Origin: Arctopsyche grandis
Taxonomy: Eukaryota > Arthropoda > Insecta > Trichoptera > Hydropsychidae
Length of the DNA stretch: 64,000 nt
NCBI RefSeq assembly: GCF_051622035.1
Contig: NC_135362.1
Location: 29,447,001 to 29,511,000 of the forward strand
Direction: 5' to 3'
Part shown: in pieces, positions 48,575 through 58,447 of the stretch
How positions within the stretch are numbered: the stretch's first letter is position 1
How the letters are laid out: every line of letters starts with the position of its first letter
Notes under the pieces: generated by a model
Seen by the model: the letters and a program-made list of their open reading frames with translations, nothing else
Databases searched by the model: none
What the model was told of the DNA's origin: nothing
Position numbers and translations under genes: made by a program

Positions 48575-49190
48575 GGTTCGGTGATTACTGGTCACAAAGT
48601 CACTAAAATCTCTATAACGCCTCTAAATCTATATATCTGGCAGCCGAAAAGTCCATCATACTAACGACAACTATCATACTGTTGCGTAGGGGTGGGTGGA
48701 GGATCCAAGTAAAAGTCGTGTCACAGCATTTATTGGTGATTAAGGAGATACACGCACTGGCAGTGCTCAGTCCAGAATGTCTTAATATCGCCTAAGTACC
48801 GCCTTATAAGGGGCAGGTCTCTCAGGACATCTTCGACGTCTGATTTATTTACCTATTGTTATGGTCACGTACTCGGATATGTCTTCCCACGACATTCGGT
48901 CCCACGGTACCACGGTATAGGTCACTTCTGAGAAGGGACCAAATAGCGGCCATTGCTTAGCCTACATGCACTTAGAGTCTAGATATAATCCTTGAAACTA
49001 ATTAGAACGATCACACAGTCTTTGGGATGCTACTCGGGCTAATCCGATTGCAACTACTCGGCGGCTCTTTTTAGTATACGTAACAATACTAACAAGAACT
49101 TGAGTGCCAAATATTGCGTATTCGCGATTTTAATGGCAAAAATTATCTTTGTGATCACCGCAATGTGACTAATAATCCAATTACCCCATA
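48575..49190. mobile_element. Interspersed element split by a solo LTR
   Basis: 48585-48679 and 49090-49190 are the two halves of an element whose uninterrupted relative lies on the minus strand at 63440-63598 (GGTGATTACTGGTCACAAAG, CTGGCAGCCGAAAAGTCCAT and ATCATACTAACGAGAAC phrases). The intact relative shows the pre-insertion sequence. Confidence 0.75.
48680..49085 (-). mobile_element. Solo LTR with ATAC target duplication
   Basis: On the minus strand it starts TGTTACGTATAC and ends CCTACGCAACA, flanked by ATAC at 48676-48679 and 49086-49089. It has the TATA-like CCTTATAAGG and the AATAAATGCTGTGACACGAC signal about 60 bases before its end. The empty site is visible in the relative near 63500. 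No internal gag-pol sequence remains. Confidence 0.88.
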
Positions 49191-49428
49191 TTATATAACT
49201 CACCAAATGTTTTTTAATATGGCATCATTTCATCACATGAAATGCGTGTTGTGGCCAAAAGAATCAGAAAAGAAAAGATCAGCTGTCAAATAAACGTCAA
49301 TTCATTACATATTGATAATTCAATATTTTTCTCCAACTATATACGTTGTGATATACCTTTCATAAAATTACAAATAATTGACAATTTGTTTTTTCTACAA
49401 TTTTAAATATCAATCTCCGAGTCTCGAG
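49086..49428. promoter_or_regulatory. Upstream region of NDOR1
   Basis: The distal part is the MITE remnant that ends near 49190. The remaining 240 bases before the start codon are AT-rich and must contain the promoter; I see no clear TATA box or initiator. Confidence 0.4.
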
Positions 49429-51698
49429 ATGATCGATCAAAAAAAGACTGTTATCTTGTATGGCAGTCAAACTGGAAATGCAGAAGAATTGTCCCAACTA
49501 TTATGGCGACAATTCAAATTACGAGGCTTCAGTGGTCCAGCTATCGCTATGGATGATTATGACATTCGAAATTTAATATCAGAAGAACTTGTAATATTTA
49601 TATGTTCAACTACCGGAGATGGCGAAGAGCCCGATAACATGAAAAAGTTTTGGAAATTTTTACTCAGGAAAAATCTTCCTCACGATTCTTTAAAGAAGTT
49701 AAAATTTGGCGTTCTCGGATTAGGCGATTCAAGTTACTTGAAATTTAATTTCGTCGCTAAAAAACTCAACAAACGTTTACTGCAACTCGGAGCAACACAA
49801 CTTTTAGATATCGGTACATGTCATTATATTATCATAATAAATGTTTAGACTATTAAACAATATTTTTCATCACACTTGTAGGGCTCTGTGATTATCAACA
49901 CGACCTTGGAAATGATGCTATTTTTATACCATGGACGGCCGAGTTATGGAAGAAGCTTTCTCAATACGGTTCAAATCCCGTTGATACAGATAGCACACTA
50001 CCTTCATTTCTGCCAAGATGGAATGTCCTAAAAACTGATTTTACATCAGATCAAAGCATTAAGCGTACAAACGATCTTTACTTTCCAGATGAAAATAATC
50101 TAGACTGTTGTGCTGACAAACCATTCATCATGGAATTGAAAAGCAATATTAGAACTACATCATTGGAACATTTTCAAGTAGTGTTTCTTTCCTTTCAAAC
50201 TTCATTTATGTTAATATATACGCTTTCATTTTATTGTTTATTCTTTTAGGATGTTCGATTGCTTGAATTTGGCCCTTTAAAGGAAACGTTTGACGGATAC
50301 GAACCGGGAGATGTGGTCAATCTACGTCCGAGAAATTCAAAAGCTCAAGTTGATTTGTTTTTTGACATATTTAGCGATCATCAACTGAATTTACATCGTG
50401 ATGACATAATCAATGTGACTCAAATTCACGATGGTAAATAAGCATTAATATAAAGCCGTATGAAATTAAAATGGAACTTAACCGATTACATTTGTTTGAA
50501 GACATGCCGGTTCCGAAATACTTTCAAAAGCCGATGCTGCTGAGCCAACTGGTCGAACAATATTGGGATTTATCAGCTATTCCTAGAAAATATGCCTTCT
50601 CTGTATTGGCTGTCGAGTCTGAAAATAAACTTGAAAAAGAGAAGTGCATAGAATTTTGTTCTCCGAACGGTTCTGAAGATTTGTTGAATTATTGCAACCG
50701 ACCCAGAAGAACTATTTTAGAAGTCTGAATTTATACATAAATGCGTATTGTATACAATTATTATTTTTATTATGAATGATTTATTCGTTTTTTTTATAGG
50801 TTTTGGAAGATTTTCATCACTCAACGTCAAAACTTAGTCTAAATCACTTGTTTGAGATGTTCACGTCGATAAAACCAAGAGCATTTTCAATAGCTAGCAG
50901 TTGCAAGGCTGCCGATCGTAAACAAATAGACATATTAGTCGCTGTCGTCAAGTATTTTACCAAACTGAAGACTGAACGTCTCGGACTCTGTTCGAATTGG
51001 CTGAAGAATATTCCGATCGGTATGAGAATATTTGCTTGGGTCACTAAAGGGACGTTTGTTTTCCCGAAAAGCGTGGTACATTTTCAATATATGTAGATTT
51101 GACTACAATTTGTTCGTAAATTTTCACCTAGTCGTTTCATCGTCAATTAAAATTGCAGAATACGCCGTTGATAATGATCGGGCCTGGTACAGGTTTAGCG
51201 CCATTTCGCAACGTAATTTTAGAACAAGAACATCTTCAACAAGCTTCTAATGAGACCCTCATCTTATTTTTCGGATGTAGAAACGAAAAGGGTGACTTCC
51301 ATTGTGGAGATTATTTAAAACAAATGGAATCATCTGGAAAACTTGCTTTAACGTGTGCCTTTTCAAGGGATCAAGATAATAAAATGTTTGTTTTTTTTCT
51401 ATATTTAGGTAGATATAATTATAAATTAAAAATATATATATATATATTTATTTTATTCTCTTTTTTTTTTAGATATGTGCAGCATAAAATTGAAGAGTCC
51501 GGCTCTTTTTTGTGGAATTTAATACAGAAAAAAAGCGGATGCATTTTCATCGCTGGTAATTCTAAAAATATGCCTGATGCTGTAAAACAAAGTTTTGTTC
51601 AAATTTTCATCAAAGAGGGCAACATGACTGAAGTTGATGCCAGTGAATATCTTAAGCGTTTAGAAGTTTCTAAGCAACTACAATTAGAAACATGGTAA
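49429..51698 (+). CDS. NDOR1: NADPH-dependent diflavin oxidoreductase 1
   Basis: Joined exons: 49429-49813, 49882-50177, 50250-50433, 50502-50722, 50800-51075, 51159-51385 and 51473-51698; 1815 nt, 604 aa (human about 597). The FMN domain has GSQTGNAEE (12-20), STTGDGEE (60-67) and GLGDSSY (97-103). The FAD domain has RAFSIASS (from 389) and GLCSNWL. The NADPH domain has IGPGTGLAPFR (from 461), FFGCR, AFSRDQ, YVQHKI and a C-terminal LETW. NDOR1 passes electrons from NADPH through FAD and FMN to anamorsin in cytosolic Fe-S assembly. The start MIDQKK was chosen over the upstream in-frame Met because it aligns with the flavodoxin start. A 68-nt intron (50434-50501) is needed to pass an in-frame TAA. 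The donors GTCTGA and GTTTGT are unusual. No key residue is missing. Confidence 0.93.
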
Positions 51699-51705
51699 AA
51701 CTAAG

Positions 51706-51711
51706 AATAAA
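51706..51711 (+). terminator. Polyadenylation signal of NDOR1
   Basis: AATAAA eight bases after the stop codon, with another AATAAA about 15 bases further. Such short 3' UTRs are common in compact insect genes. Confidence 0.6.
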
Positions 51712-52294
51712 CTTTTGGGAATAAAATTGTCTTTATATTTTAATAAATCTTCGTGAAAATTTATTTTTGCAATCTTGCAAATAAGAGAAGTGCTTATAGT
51801 TGCTAGCTGGTGTAACATTATTATTTCGGTGACCGGATAAATGCACTCAGGAGAGCCACACTCTCGAGACATCTAAACTTTCAAATATGCTGTTGGTTTC
51901 AAATATACATCCTCACTTAATTTTCGCTAGCGGGATACAACAGGAAAAAAGGGAACAGGCTTTTCCTCCCGTATCCTGCGCGCGCACATTAAACAAGGCT
52001 GCATGACAAAAAGAGATATACATAGTACCGTTTACCATGCACCCTTTTTTTTTTATCTTTCAATTTTCGACCTTTTCACTTTCGGTGCCGTGAGGTAGAT
52101 CCGATTCGACATGCATATAGAAGGGCTCGGTGATTATTCCGCAAAAAGGGATCTCGATCACGGAACATCCGGTACCCAAAAACTCCATCAATCGAAATTT
52201 GTCAACGCAAAATATTGTACTAACGAGAGCTTGAGTGCCAGATGTTCCGTGATCGAGATTTTAGTGACATGCGCGACATCGTTTTTTGCTGAAT
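51712..52294. other. Spacer made of interspersed repeats
   Basis: 51820-51880 shares GGTGACCGGATAAATGCACTC with 58410-58447. 51890-52100 is a relative of the TCGAAA/hAT-MITE region at 30690-31043 in the other orientation. 52122-52294 is a relative of the palindromic MITE at 48373. No gene is seen. Confidence 0.55.
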
Positions 52295-52579
52295 AAAGGT
52301 CTGTTCATACCTAGTCAGCACGTACCGACTTCAGCAGGTATCCGGCCGTACGAAAAGTATTATTTGGTACATTTAGTATGGGTATATTCATACCAACCGT
52401 CACGTTTACGCTACGGCAGGCTTACAGCAGTACCCGACATTTCCTGTTCATACCTTACAGCAATATCCGTCAACGTATCGTATCCGCTTTTTTGGCCATC
52501 GTGGAAATATACACGCGAATTACGTGCCATGAGTCTGCCACTTTGCTGTTTTGGACCAATTATCGATAGTGACAGCTGT

Positions 52580-52935
52580 TCAATCTTTTGACATGGTTTT
52601 GGCGCAAATATTTAAATTTTTTACGGAAATATTTAAAAAAAATTTGTCCATCATCCACAAGCTCCTTATACAGTGTCCAAAACTCTCCTTCGGTTTTTCT
52701 ATTTTTTAACATGGGATGCACATCAAAACGCCTCCGTGCTTTTTTATTGCCTTCTTGAGCTTCTTCTTTCAACAAGAACGCGATTTTGCATAATTTTTCG
52801 TTCGATAAAAGCCGAAACATTTTTGCTGACTTGTATTCTGACGCGTAGCTACGAATGCACGTGTATGCATTCATATTGCAAGTACTCGACAATACGACGT
52901 AAGCAATATTGTGCTTATCGTCATGGCCTCTAATG
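52580..52935 (-). pseudogene. PIF/Harbinger transposase N-terminal remnant
   Basis: The minus-strand frame reads KARRRFDVHPMLKNRKTEGE followed by FWTLYKELVDDGQIFFKYFR. This resembles the conserved N-terminal segment of HARBI1/ALP1-like nucleases (RRxWVHPxxxxRxxxGEFxTLxxELxxDxxKFxxYFRM). The frame decays after the YFR position and the DDE nuclease domain is absent. Upstream, its N-terminus is cut by the hAT insertion. Confidence 0.7.
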
Positions 52936-53565
52936 TAGCGGCTTCCAAACTTTATGCTACTACGCCTCCCAAAAAACATTTTTTTTCCGCGCCTCCCTAC
53001 CTTTTATTTTTTAATAGATATAATAATATAGACACGTTTTAAATAATAAACCTTTATTTAAAATAAAAATACTGAACACTACAATAGACAGAATAATAAA
53101 AAGGTTTTGCTATAACATAAATTTATACGAACACCTATATTTATTTTTATATTAAATTACTAATTAAACTACGTCTAACACATCAAAATTTAGTGCGAAG
53201 GATGTTGTTGTTTATTGGCACAAAGTTTATCAAATCTTGGGGGGCAATATGGAGAGTGCCACTCGTAACTCCTTTTCGACTATTAACCTGGCTCGATATT
53301 TGGTTTTCATTGCGGCTAGTGCCGAAAAGCCCATTTCGAATAAATAAGACGTTACAAACGGTAGAAGCACTTGCATTGTTTTGCAATACAAAGATTCATA
53401 CTATCCACTAAGATTCATCCAAAATTTAATTTTGGTTTAATTTTGAAACTTTTGTTTTAGTGAGCTATCGCATGATAATTCTATCAATTTTTCTTTTTCG
53501 ACGGTTGTCAGCTTGAATTCGTCTTCTTCGTTGTAGTTAAATGGATTCTGTATCCACAAAATTTT

Positions 53566-53862
53566 TTAGAAATCAAGGTTTTTGAAATAATTGAAAAAAT
53601 GCAACACTAAACCATCCAAGTGGTCAATAAAAAGATTTTTACTTGCTTCAATATTGGCTGTGGACAAGAAATCTTTGGAAAGTGAAAACATATCCAACTC
53701 ATTCTTTTGTAAATTTGATTTCCATAACTTCAACTTTTTAATGAAAGCTTTTACTTTGTCTTTTTGAACAAGTGGATGTATTTGTGATCCCTGCATTGCT
53801 TTATTTACACCGCTCAATTTTCCAAAAATTTCAACCAAATAGGCAAGTTCACGTCTCTTCAT
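53566..53862 (-). pseudogene. hAT-Buster transposase remnant (ZBED5/FAM200-like)
   Basis: About 98 codons match the family segment that reads AYLADIF-x-x-LN-x-x-x-x-x-QG: here LAYLVEIFGKLSGVNKAMQG, then VKAFIKKLKLWKSNL and DMFSLSKDFL. This segment normally lies just after the WLxKL phrase seen at 39299-39595, so the two remnants cover adjacent parts of the same kind of transposase. The rest is too decayed to read. Confidence 0.75.
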
Positions 53863-54425
53863 GTTGGTTTTCTTCGAGAAAGGTTGCTAATTAAATGTGT
53901 ATATAAAAATGAAAGAAAAATAAAAATAAACATCCATGCATTGAATTTTTACTGTTAAGCTACGATATGAAGTTTTATTTTGTAGGCGGGGTAGGAAGTG
54001 TTGACCGTATCCCAGCCTAACGAAACACTGTTGTGCTTGTTTTAAGTTGTTTTATTGTTTGCCTAAATATTGTACAAGTGTATTAGAATATTTGAGGAAG
54101 TTTTCTCGAAGCGGCTATTGGCTGTTGACTTGGTGTCGTGATGGCCGCTGGATCTGCAATGTGTCGTTGCTCTGGATCCGGCTGAGTTGCAAGCGTTCTT
54201 CCATTGTAGGGTAGTGTAGTGGTAGCTGGTCAGATGATGGATGTCGACTGCTGTCATGGTGGCTGCTGCCTGTTGACTGGTCTGCTGCTGTGTGTTGACT
54301 GAAGTTGTCTGGGTTGGATCTCCTTTTATATTGTTTTTGGGGGGTCCACGTGACTTTACTGGCGATTGATTCTGAGAACCGCAGGTGGTGTTTACGCGTG
54401 CAAGTTATGCGAGGAATGTGGTTTA

Positions 54426-54830
54426 GGGCAGAATATTCTCGAATATGTGGCGTCGTTCCACTCGATTTAGTTTTTATCATCCTTTGTTCCAGTGGGTCTG
54501 GATGTTTGTTCAATGGGTTACAATGTAGTTGTTATTTGTGCACTTTAATGGATGCAGGTGTTCTTTGACTTCGCGTCGTTCTGCTTGATTTGTTGGGGTG
54601 GAATATTCTCGAATATGTGGCGTCGTTCCACTCGATTTAGTTTTTATCGTCCTTTGTTCCAGTCAGTCTGGATGTTTGTTCAATGGGTTACAATGTAGTT
54701 GTTATTTGTGCACTTTAATGGGTGCAGGTGTTCTTTGACTTCGCGTCGTTCTGATTGATTTGTTGGGGTGGAATATTCTCGAATATGTGGTGTCGTTCCA
54801 CTCGATTTAGTTTTTAGACTCGAGATGACG
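54426..54830. repeat. 170-bp tandem repeat carrying heat-shock-element-like sites
   Basis: The phrase GAATATTCTCGAATATGTGG occurs at 54431, 54601 and 54771, exactly 170 bp apart. The intervening DNA is almost identical between the first two intervals. There are about 2.4 copies. The GAAxxTTCxxGAA core equals the heat-shock element consensus. Confidence 0.9.
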
Positions 54831-55175
54831 TCAATGGTTGAGCGTGAGAAATGTATTCTCCGTCGCAATAGATGTTTCGCTTGCGGTGACGAGATTCCTA
54901 CAATTTATTTGTAGATATTATGGTATGAAAATTATTTTTTTATTAAAAAGTTTTGGCGCCTCCCCTGGCAATAGTCCGCGCCTCCCAGCTTAGAAACCGC
55001 TGCAGTCTAATGTATAAGTAAGCCGATTTTGCCTTGCACTCGGCCAAATTGCTGTGAACGTGACGTGACCGCGACGTGTAGGTAGATATGAATAGAAATG
55101 TAATAAAATGACATATTTGAAACAGAGTGGTGCAGTGCTGAAGCCGTGCAGTGCTGTTAAGTATAAACAGACCTT

Positions 55176-55633
55176 TTCCGTTTATCAGATTCTATACATA
55201 AAAAAATAGTGATGTGGTAGAATTAACGGTTACATTGGTAGCACTGGCTGTCAGTTGTCTGCATTGGTAGCTCTGATTGACATCATAGCTGTCAAACTTT
55301 ACTGCTTCACTGCCAATTGTTCGTGATTTGGTTTTATCTTTTTTTCTTTCGTGTATTGTTCAAGATTATTACCTTCCTGTGGAAAATTTGAATATATTTA
55401 TCATTTTTTTTATTTCTAAAGGAAAATGTAAAATAAATATTTTTCTATAACCGCATTTTCCCAATAACACATTGTACTAATTGAAAATAAGTTTATTATA
55501 CTTTTGTCTTTGTATGAAGGTTATATAAAGAGTCATTTCATTCTGTCATTCGTTTTCATACATTTCGTGATTTAAAAAGTACTCATACAATAGTGTAATT
55601 TCCATTTAATTTAATTTATTTTTTCAATTACAG
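55176..55633. promoter_or_regulatory. Upstream region of the C2H2 zinc-finger gene
   Basis: TTTTTCAATTACAG ends at 55633 and is a good 3' splice site, so a 5' exon probably lies in 55200-55560. I could not define it. 55200-55330 has CACTGGCTGTCAG / GATTGACATCATAG-like phrases without clear meaning. Confidence 0.4.
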
Positions 55634-55666
55634 TACACCTTGAATGAGAATACCACAGTGAAAGCA

Positions 55667-56593
55667 ATGGAAGTCGACGACATACAGAACGAAATAGTAA
55701 TAGAAACGGCAGACGAAAATAGTATTTTAATGTGTTCCAATTATTCCAAAAGTGATTCTTTAAAAATGTATAAAAACTCAGATAGTATAAAGTGTGAATC
55801 GGACGTAAGCCTAGAGCTAAAAGTGTATTTAGGGTCTGAAAACGACTACTCGGACAATTCCGAAGCTCTGCCCGACCACGACTACGAGCGCGACAAAAAG
55901 GCATCGTCGAGGAAATGGGAAACGAGGACGACGAACACTGCACAACCCAACAATAGGTTCGAAAACATCGCTCTGCTGGAGACGGACGAAAGTGCTTACG
56001 ATTGTGTTTTGTGCAAAATAACATTCGCCTCGGAACAACAGCTGATCAATCACCTGGACGACCACATAGAGGCCAACGTCTCGTTCTGCGGCGTGTGCGG
56101 CAAAGACTTCGAGCAAGCCTACCTGTTGAAGAACCACGTGAAACGGACCCACTTCATCAAGAAGAAATACGTATGCAACATTTGCCAGAAGTCGTTTGCG
56201 TTCTTGGACCATCTGAAGAATCACCTGTCGGTGCACACGGGCGAGAAGAACTACACGTGTGCCGCGTGCCGGAAAACCTTCCGGCAAAGAGGACACCTGA
56301 TCAACCACGTGAGGATACACTTGGGCGTGAAGAAGTTCACGTGTCCCGTTTGCGACAGGAAGTTCACCCAGAACATACACATGAAGAACCACCTGAAGAC
56401 ACACACGGGGGAGAAGAATTACAAGTGCAAGGTTTGCTACAAAGAGTTCATCCAGAGCGGCCAGCTCAAGAGCCACATGGCCGTCCACACCGGAGAACGC
56501 AAGTACGAGTGCCAGCAGTGCGGTATGCGGTTTAAACAGAGTGGACACCTCATCGGACATTTCAAAACTCACAACAAACCCAAGCTGTGTTGA
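55667..56593 (+). CDS. C2H2 zinc-finger protein, seven fingers (308 aa)
   Basis: A single coding exon follows a splice acceptor at 55633. The first in-frame ATG is at 55667; codons 55634-55666 are also open, so an upstream coding exon cannot be excluded. The N-terminal 110 residues are acidic and lack the ZAD pattern. Seven C2H2 fingers follow, from YDCVLC (about residue 111) to YECQQC with FKTH at 302. Linkers are TGEKNY, LGVKKF, TGEKNY and TGERKY, so fingers 3-7 form a canonical DNA-binding run, while fingers 1-2 have degenerate linkers. The protein is probably a nuclear sequence-specific DNA-binding factor; its targets are unknown and no specific orthologue is recognised. Codon use turns strongly GC-rich from about 55855, unlike the AT-rich first 60 codons and the flanks. 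Confidence 0.9.
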   Translation: MEVDDIQNEIVIETADENSILMCSNYSKSDSLKMYKNSDSIKCESDVSLELKVYLGSENDYSDNSEALPDHDYERDKKASSRKWETRTTNTAQPNNRFENIALLETDESAYDCVLCKITFASEQQLINHLDDHIEANVSFCGVCGKDFEQAYLLKNHVKRTHFIKKKYVCNICQKSFAFLDHLKNHLSVHTGEKNYTCAACRKTFRQRGHLINHVRIHLGVKKFTCPVCDRKFTQNIHMKNHLKTHTGEKNYKCKVCYKEFIQSGQLKSHMAVHTGERKYECQQCGMRFKQSGHLIGHFKTHNKPKLC

Positions 56594-56678
56594 TTGCTGC
56601 TACGTACATACACACATTTGTACTGTCACATGTTCCTAGTCATTCTTTATGTTACTGATTGTGATTAGAATTATGATT

Positions 56679-56684
56679 AATAAA
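56679..56684 (+). terminator. Polyadenylation signal of the zinc-finger gene
   Basis: AATAAA about 85 bases after the TGA at 56591-56593, in AT-rich sequence. Position and context fit. Confidence 0.6.
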
Positions 56685-56859
56685 TCACTATTTGTTTCAT
56701 AGTCGTGAACTGGTGCTTTTCTTCCACAGAATATTTATTTATAAACAATCAACTACACAGTATTAAAAATATCTATGTACATATATATTGTTGCATAGGG
56801 GTGGGTGGAGGATCCAAGGAAAAGGCCAAAGTCGTTTCACAGCATTTATTGGTGATTAA

Positions 56860-57854
56860 CCCTTTGACTGCTACAACAACGATAAATCGTTGTTTTGAAA
56901 TCGGCGAAGATTGCGACGACGATCGTTGTTGTCGTCATTAATTGCCGTATTTCAATACTTTCTGTGAGCCGCCAGCGCATCAGTGGCACGAAACATTTTT
57001 TTTTTATATACGTATTTATATTTATTTTTCAATCAAGCTTTATAAATATTTATCATTTTTTTAAATAAAAGCTCTTCAATTTCGGGTCCATCATCAAAGT
57101 CAATTTCGGGTTCATTATCAATGTCAATTTCGGGTTCGTTGTCAAAGTCATATAAGGAGTTATTACTTGGGAATTGATTATTGTCGATAAATTCATTTTC
57201 AGAATCAGTAGAGCTGCTGATTTGTCGAGTTCCTCGGTGAGGAGCTATTATTTCGCTTTCGTCACTTTCACTGTCCGTTATCATTTTGCAGAGTTAAAAT
57301 AAATGGAATAGTAACAAAAAACAATAGAAATCCGCTTTCAATTATATATGTAGGTCACGAGACGTCACGAATTCGTGCAATCAATCAAATGCAACTGAAA
57401 TGCATACAAAATGTTTATGATACATGTTGAAAAATTATTTGATTATTTGAAACTTCGCATCCTTATGTGTCTCGCTCACACGTACACAATTAAAACCAAG
57501 AAAGAAAGAGAGAAAGACCGCTACCTGTTTCAAATGTATCGCATGTTATAAAGATACATCGATGTCTAAAAATAGATTATTGAAAAAAATAATGCGTCGG
57601 AAAACAATCGTCAAAACTTATTAGGTATATATGTAGGTATCTTTTTCGCACGCACGCATGTAAATGCAAGACAGAAAGAGAGAGCGCGAGTCCACAACTG
57701 CTTCTTAAAAATGTATATAAAGTATTACAAAAATTACGCGCGTTCGGCGAAGTAAGTATGTAAAAAAATATATTATATTTATTTTTTTATAAAGTAATTA
57801 CAAATGTTAGCATTTTTCGCTTGGACATTGAAAAACCTCGTAGCAGCCAAAGGG
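56860..57854. mobile_element. piggyBac-like element, 995 bp, non-autonomous
   Basis: The inverted ends CCCTTTGACTGCTAC and (inverted) CCCTTTGGCTGCTAC are flanked by TTAA at 56856-56859 and 57855-57858. TTAA duplication and CCC-initial ends are characteristic of piggyBac. The empty site (GGTGATTAAGGAGATACACG) exists in the LTR copy at 48680. It holds only a short transposase-like N-terminal frame. Confidence 0.9.
57033..57284 (-). pseudogene. Possible piggyBac transposase N-terminal remnant
   Basis: An 83-codon minus-strand frame starts MITDSESDESEI and is very acidic, with a short repeat EPEIDIDN / EPEIDFDD. piggyBac transposases typically begin with acidic, Ser/Asp-rich disordered sequence, and the frame starts about 570 bp inside the right end and runs inwards. 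The DDD catalytic domain is absent. It could still be translated as a short acidic peptide; there is no evidence for that. Confidence 0.5.
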
Positions 57855-58210
57855 TTAAAGAGATACACGCACTGCCAGTGCTCCGTCCAGAATGTCTTGA
57901 TATGGTCTAAGTACCTCCTTATAAAGGACAGGTCGCTCAGAGCATCTTCGACGTCCGGTTACTTCCCTATTGTTTAGACGAGACTCAGTCTCACGCTATT
58001 GCTGTCACTTCTGAGAAGGGACCGGGTGCCAATTTGGTGGCCATTGTTTAGCCTACTTGCACTTAGTCTGGAGATAATCCTCGAAATCAATTATAACGGT
58101 CACACAGTGTCAGGGATGTGCCTCGGCCTAATCCGATTGCACTTAACCGGCGGCTCCTTTTAGCATACGCTACAATATTATATGTGCATCATATCATAAC
58201 ATATACATAT

Positions 58211-58447
58211 ATGGTTCCCGGAAAGATGCACTAAATTGCACTGAATAGTAGCGCAGTTTCGAGAAGTCCTAATTTTTAAAGGCGCTCAAAAAGTACGTAC
58301 GCAATAGAATTTCACAAGAAAAGGTTAGCAGCCTCGGATAACATACAACTACCCCTTGACGCTTTTTTATGGAATTCTATTGCGTTAGTTCTCCTTGAGC
58401 ATCTTTGAAAGTTTGGATGTCTCGAGAGTGCATTTTTCCGGTCACCC
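58211..58447. mobile_element. Foldback MITE
   Basis: The arms are inverted: GGTTCCCGGAAAGATGCACT at the left against GTGCATTTTTCCGGTCACC at the right, and ACGCAATAGAATTTC against GGAATTCTATTGCG inside. A terminal relative lies at 51830-51860. It has no coding capacity. Confidence 0.7.

Larger units (their letters stand above)
52936..55004 (-). mobile_element. hAT (Buster-type) element inside the Harbinger-like element
   Basis: The ends TAGCGGCTTCCAAACTT (left) and, inverted, TGCAGCGGTTTCTAAGC (right) are similar. The flanking 8-mers are CTCTAATG and GTCTAATG, seven of eight identical and of the nnnTAnnn form. It carries a ZBED5/FAM200-like remnant at 53566-53862 and a 170-bp tandem repeat at 54431-54830. 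Confidence 0.75.
52295..55175. mobile_element. Degenerate Harbinger-like element interrupted by a hAT
   Basis: The left end AAAGGTCTGTTCATAC and the right end, inverted, AAAGGTCTGTTTATAC agree, and both continue with CAGCAC...CTTCAGCA phrases. These ends match the palindromic MITEs at 16618 and 37836. The interior has a PIF/Harbinger-type protein remnant on the minus strand and a 2.07-kb hAT insertion (52936-55004). No clean target duplication is visible. Confidence 0.65.
56789..58174 (-). mobile_element. Solo LTR interrupted by a piggyBac derivative
   Basis: The two LTR parts, 56789-56859 and 57855-58174, together match the LTR at 48680-49085. The flanks are ATAT on both sides (56785-56788 and 58175-58178). 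Minus-strand signals are TTTATAAGGAGG and AATAAATGCTGTGAAACGAC. Without the 995-bp insertion plus one TTAA it is about 390 bp. Confidence 0.88.

Noticed and set aside
50434-50455. A 22-nt intron in NDOR1
   Set aside because: Too short for splicing, and its acceptor would leave the wrong frame; the 68-nt alternative fits frame and family.
52286-52591. A 101-codon plus-strand frame
   Set aside because: It runs through the Harbinger-like element's end and is opposite the transposase remnant.
56002-56535. A 177-codon plus-strand frame within the zinc-finger gene
   Set aside because: It is a shifted frame of the same GC-rich exon, arginine/histidine-rich, without motifs.
55829-56572. A 247-codon minus-strand frame opposite the zinc-finger gene
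   Set aside because: It is antisense to the GC-rich zinc-finger codons, with no domain of its own; the plus strand has seven clear C2H2 fingers.
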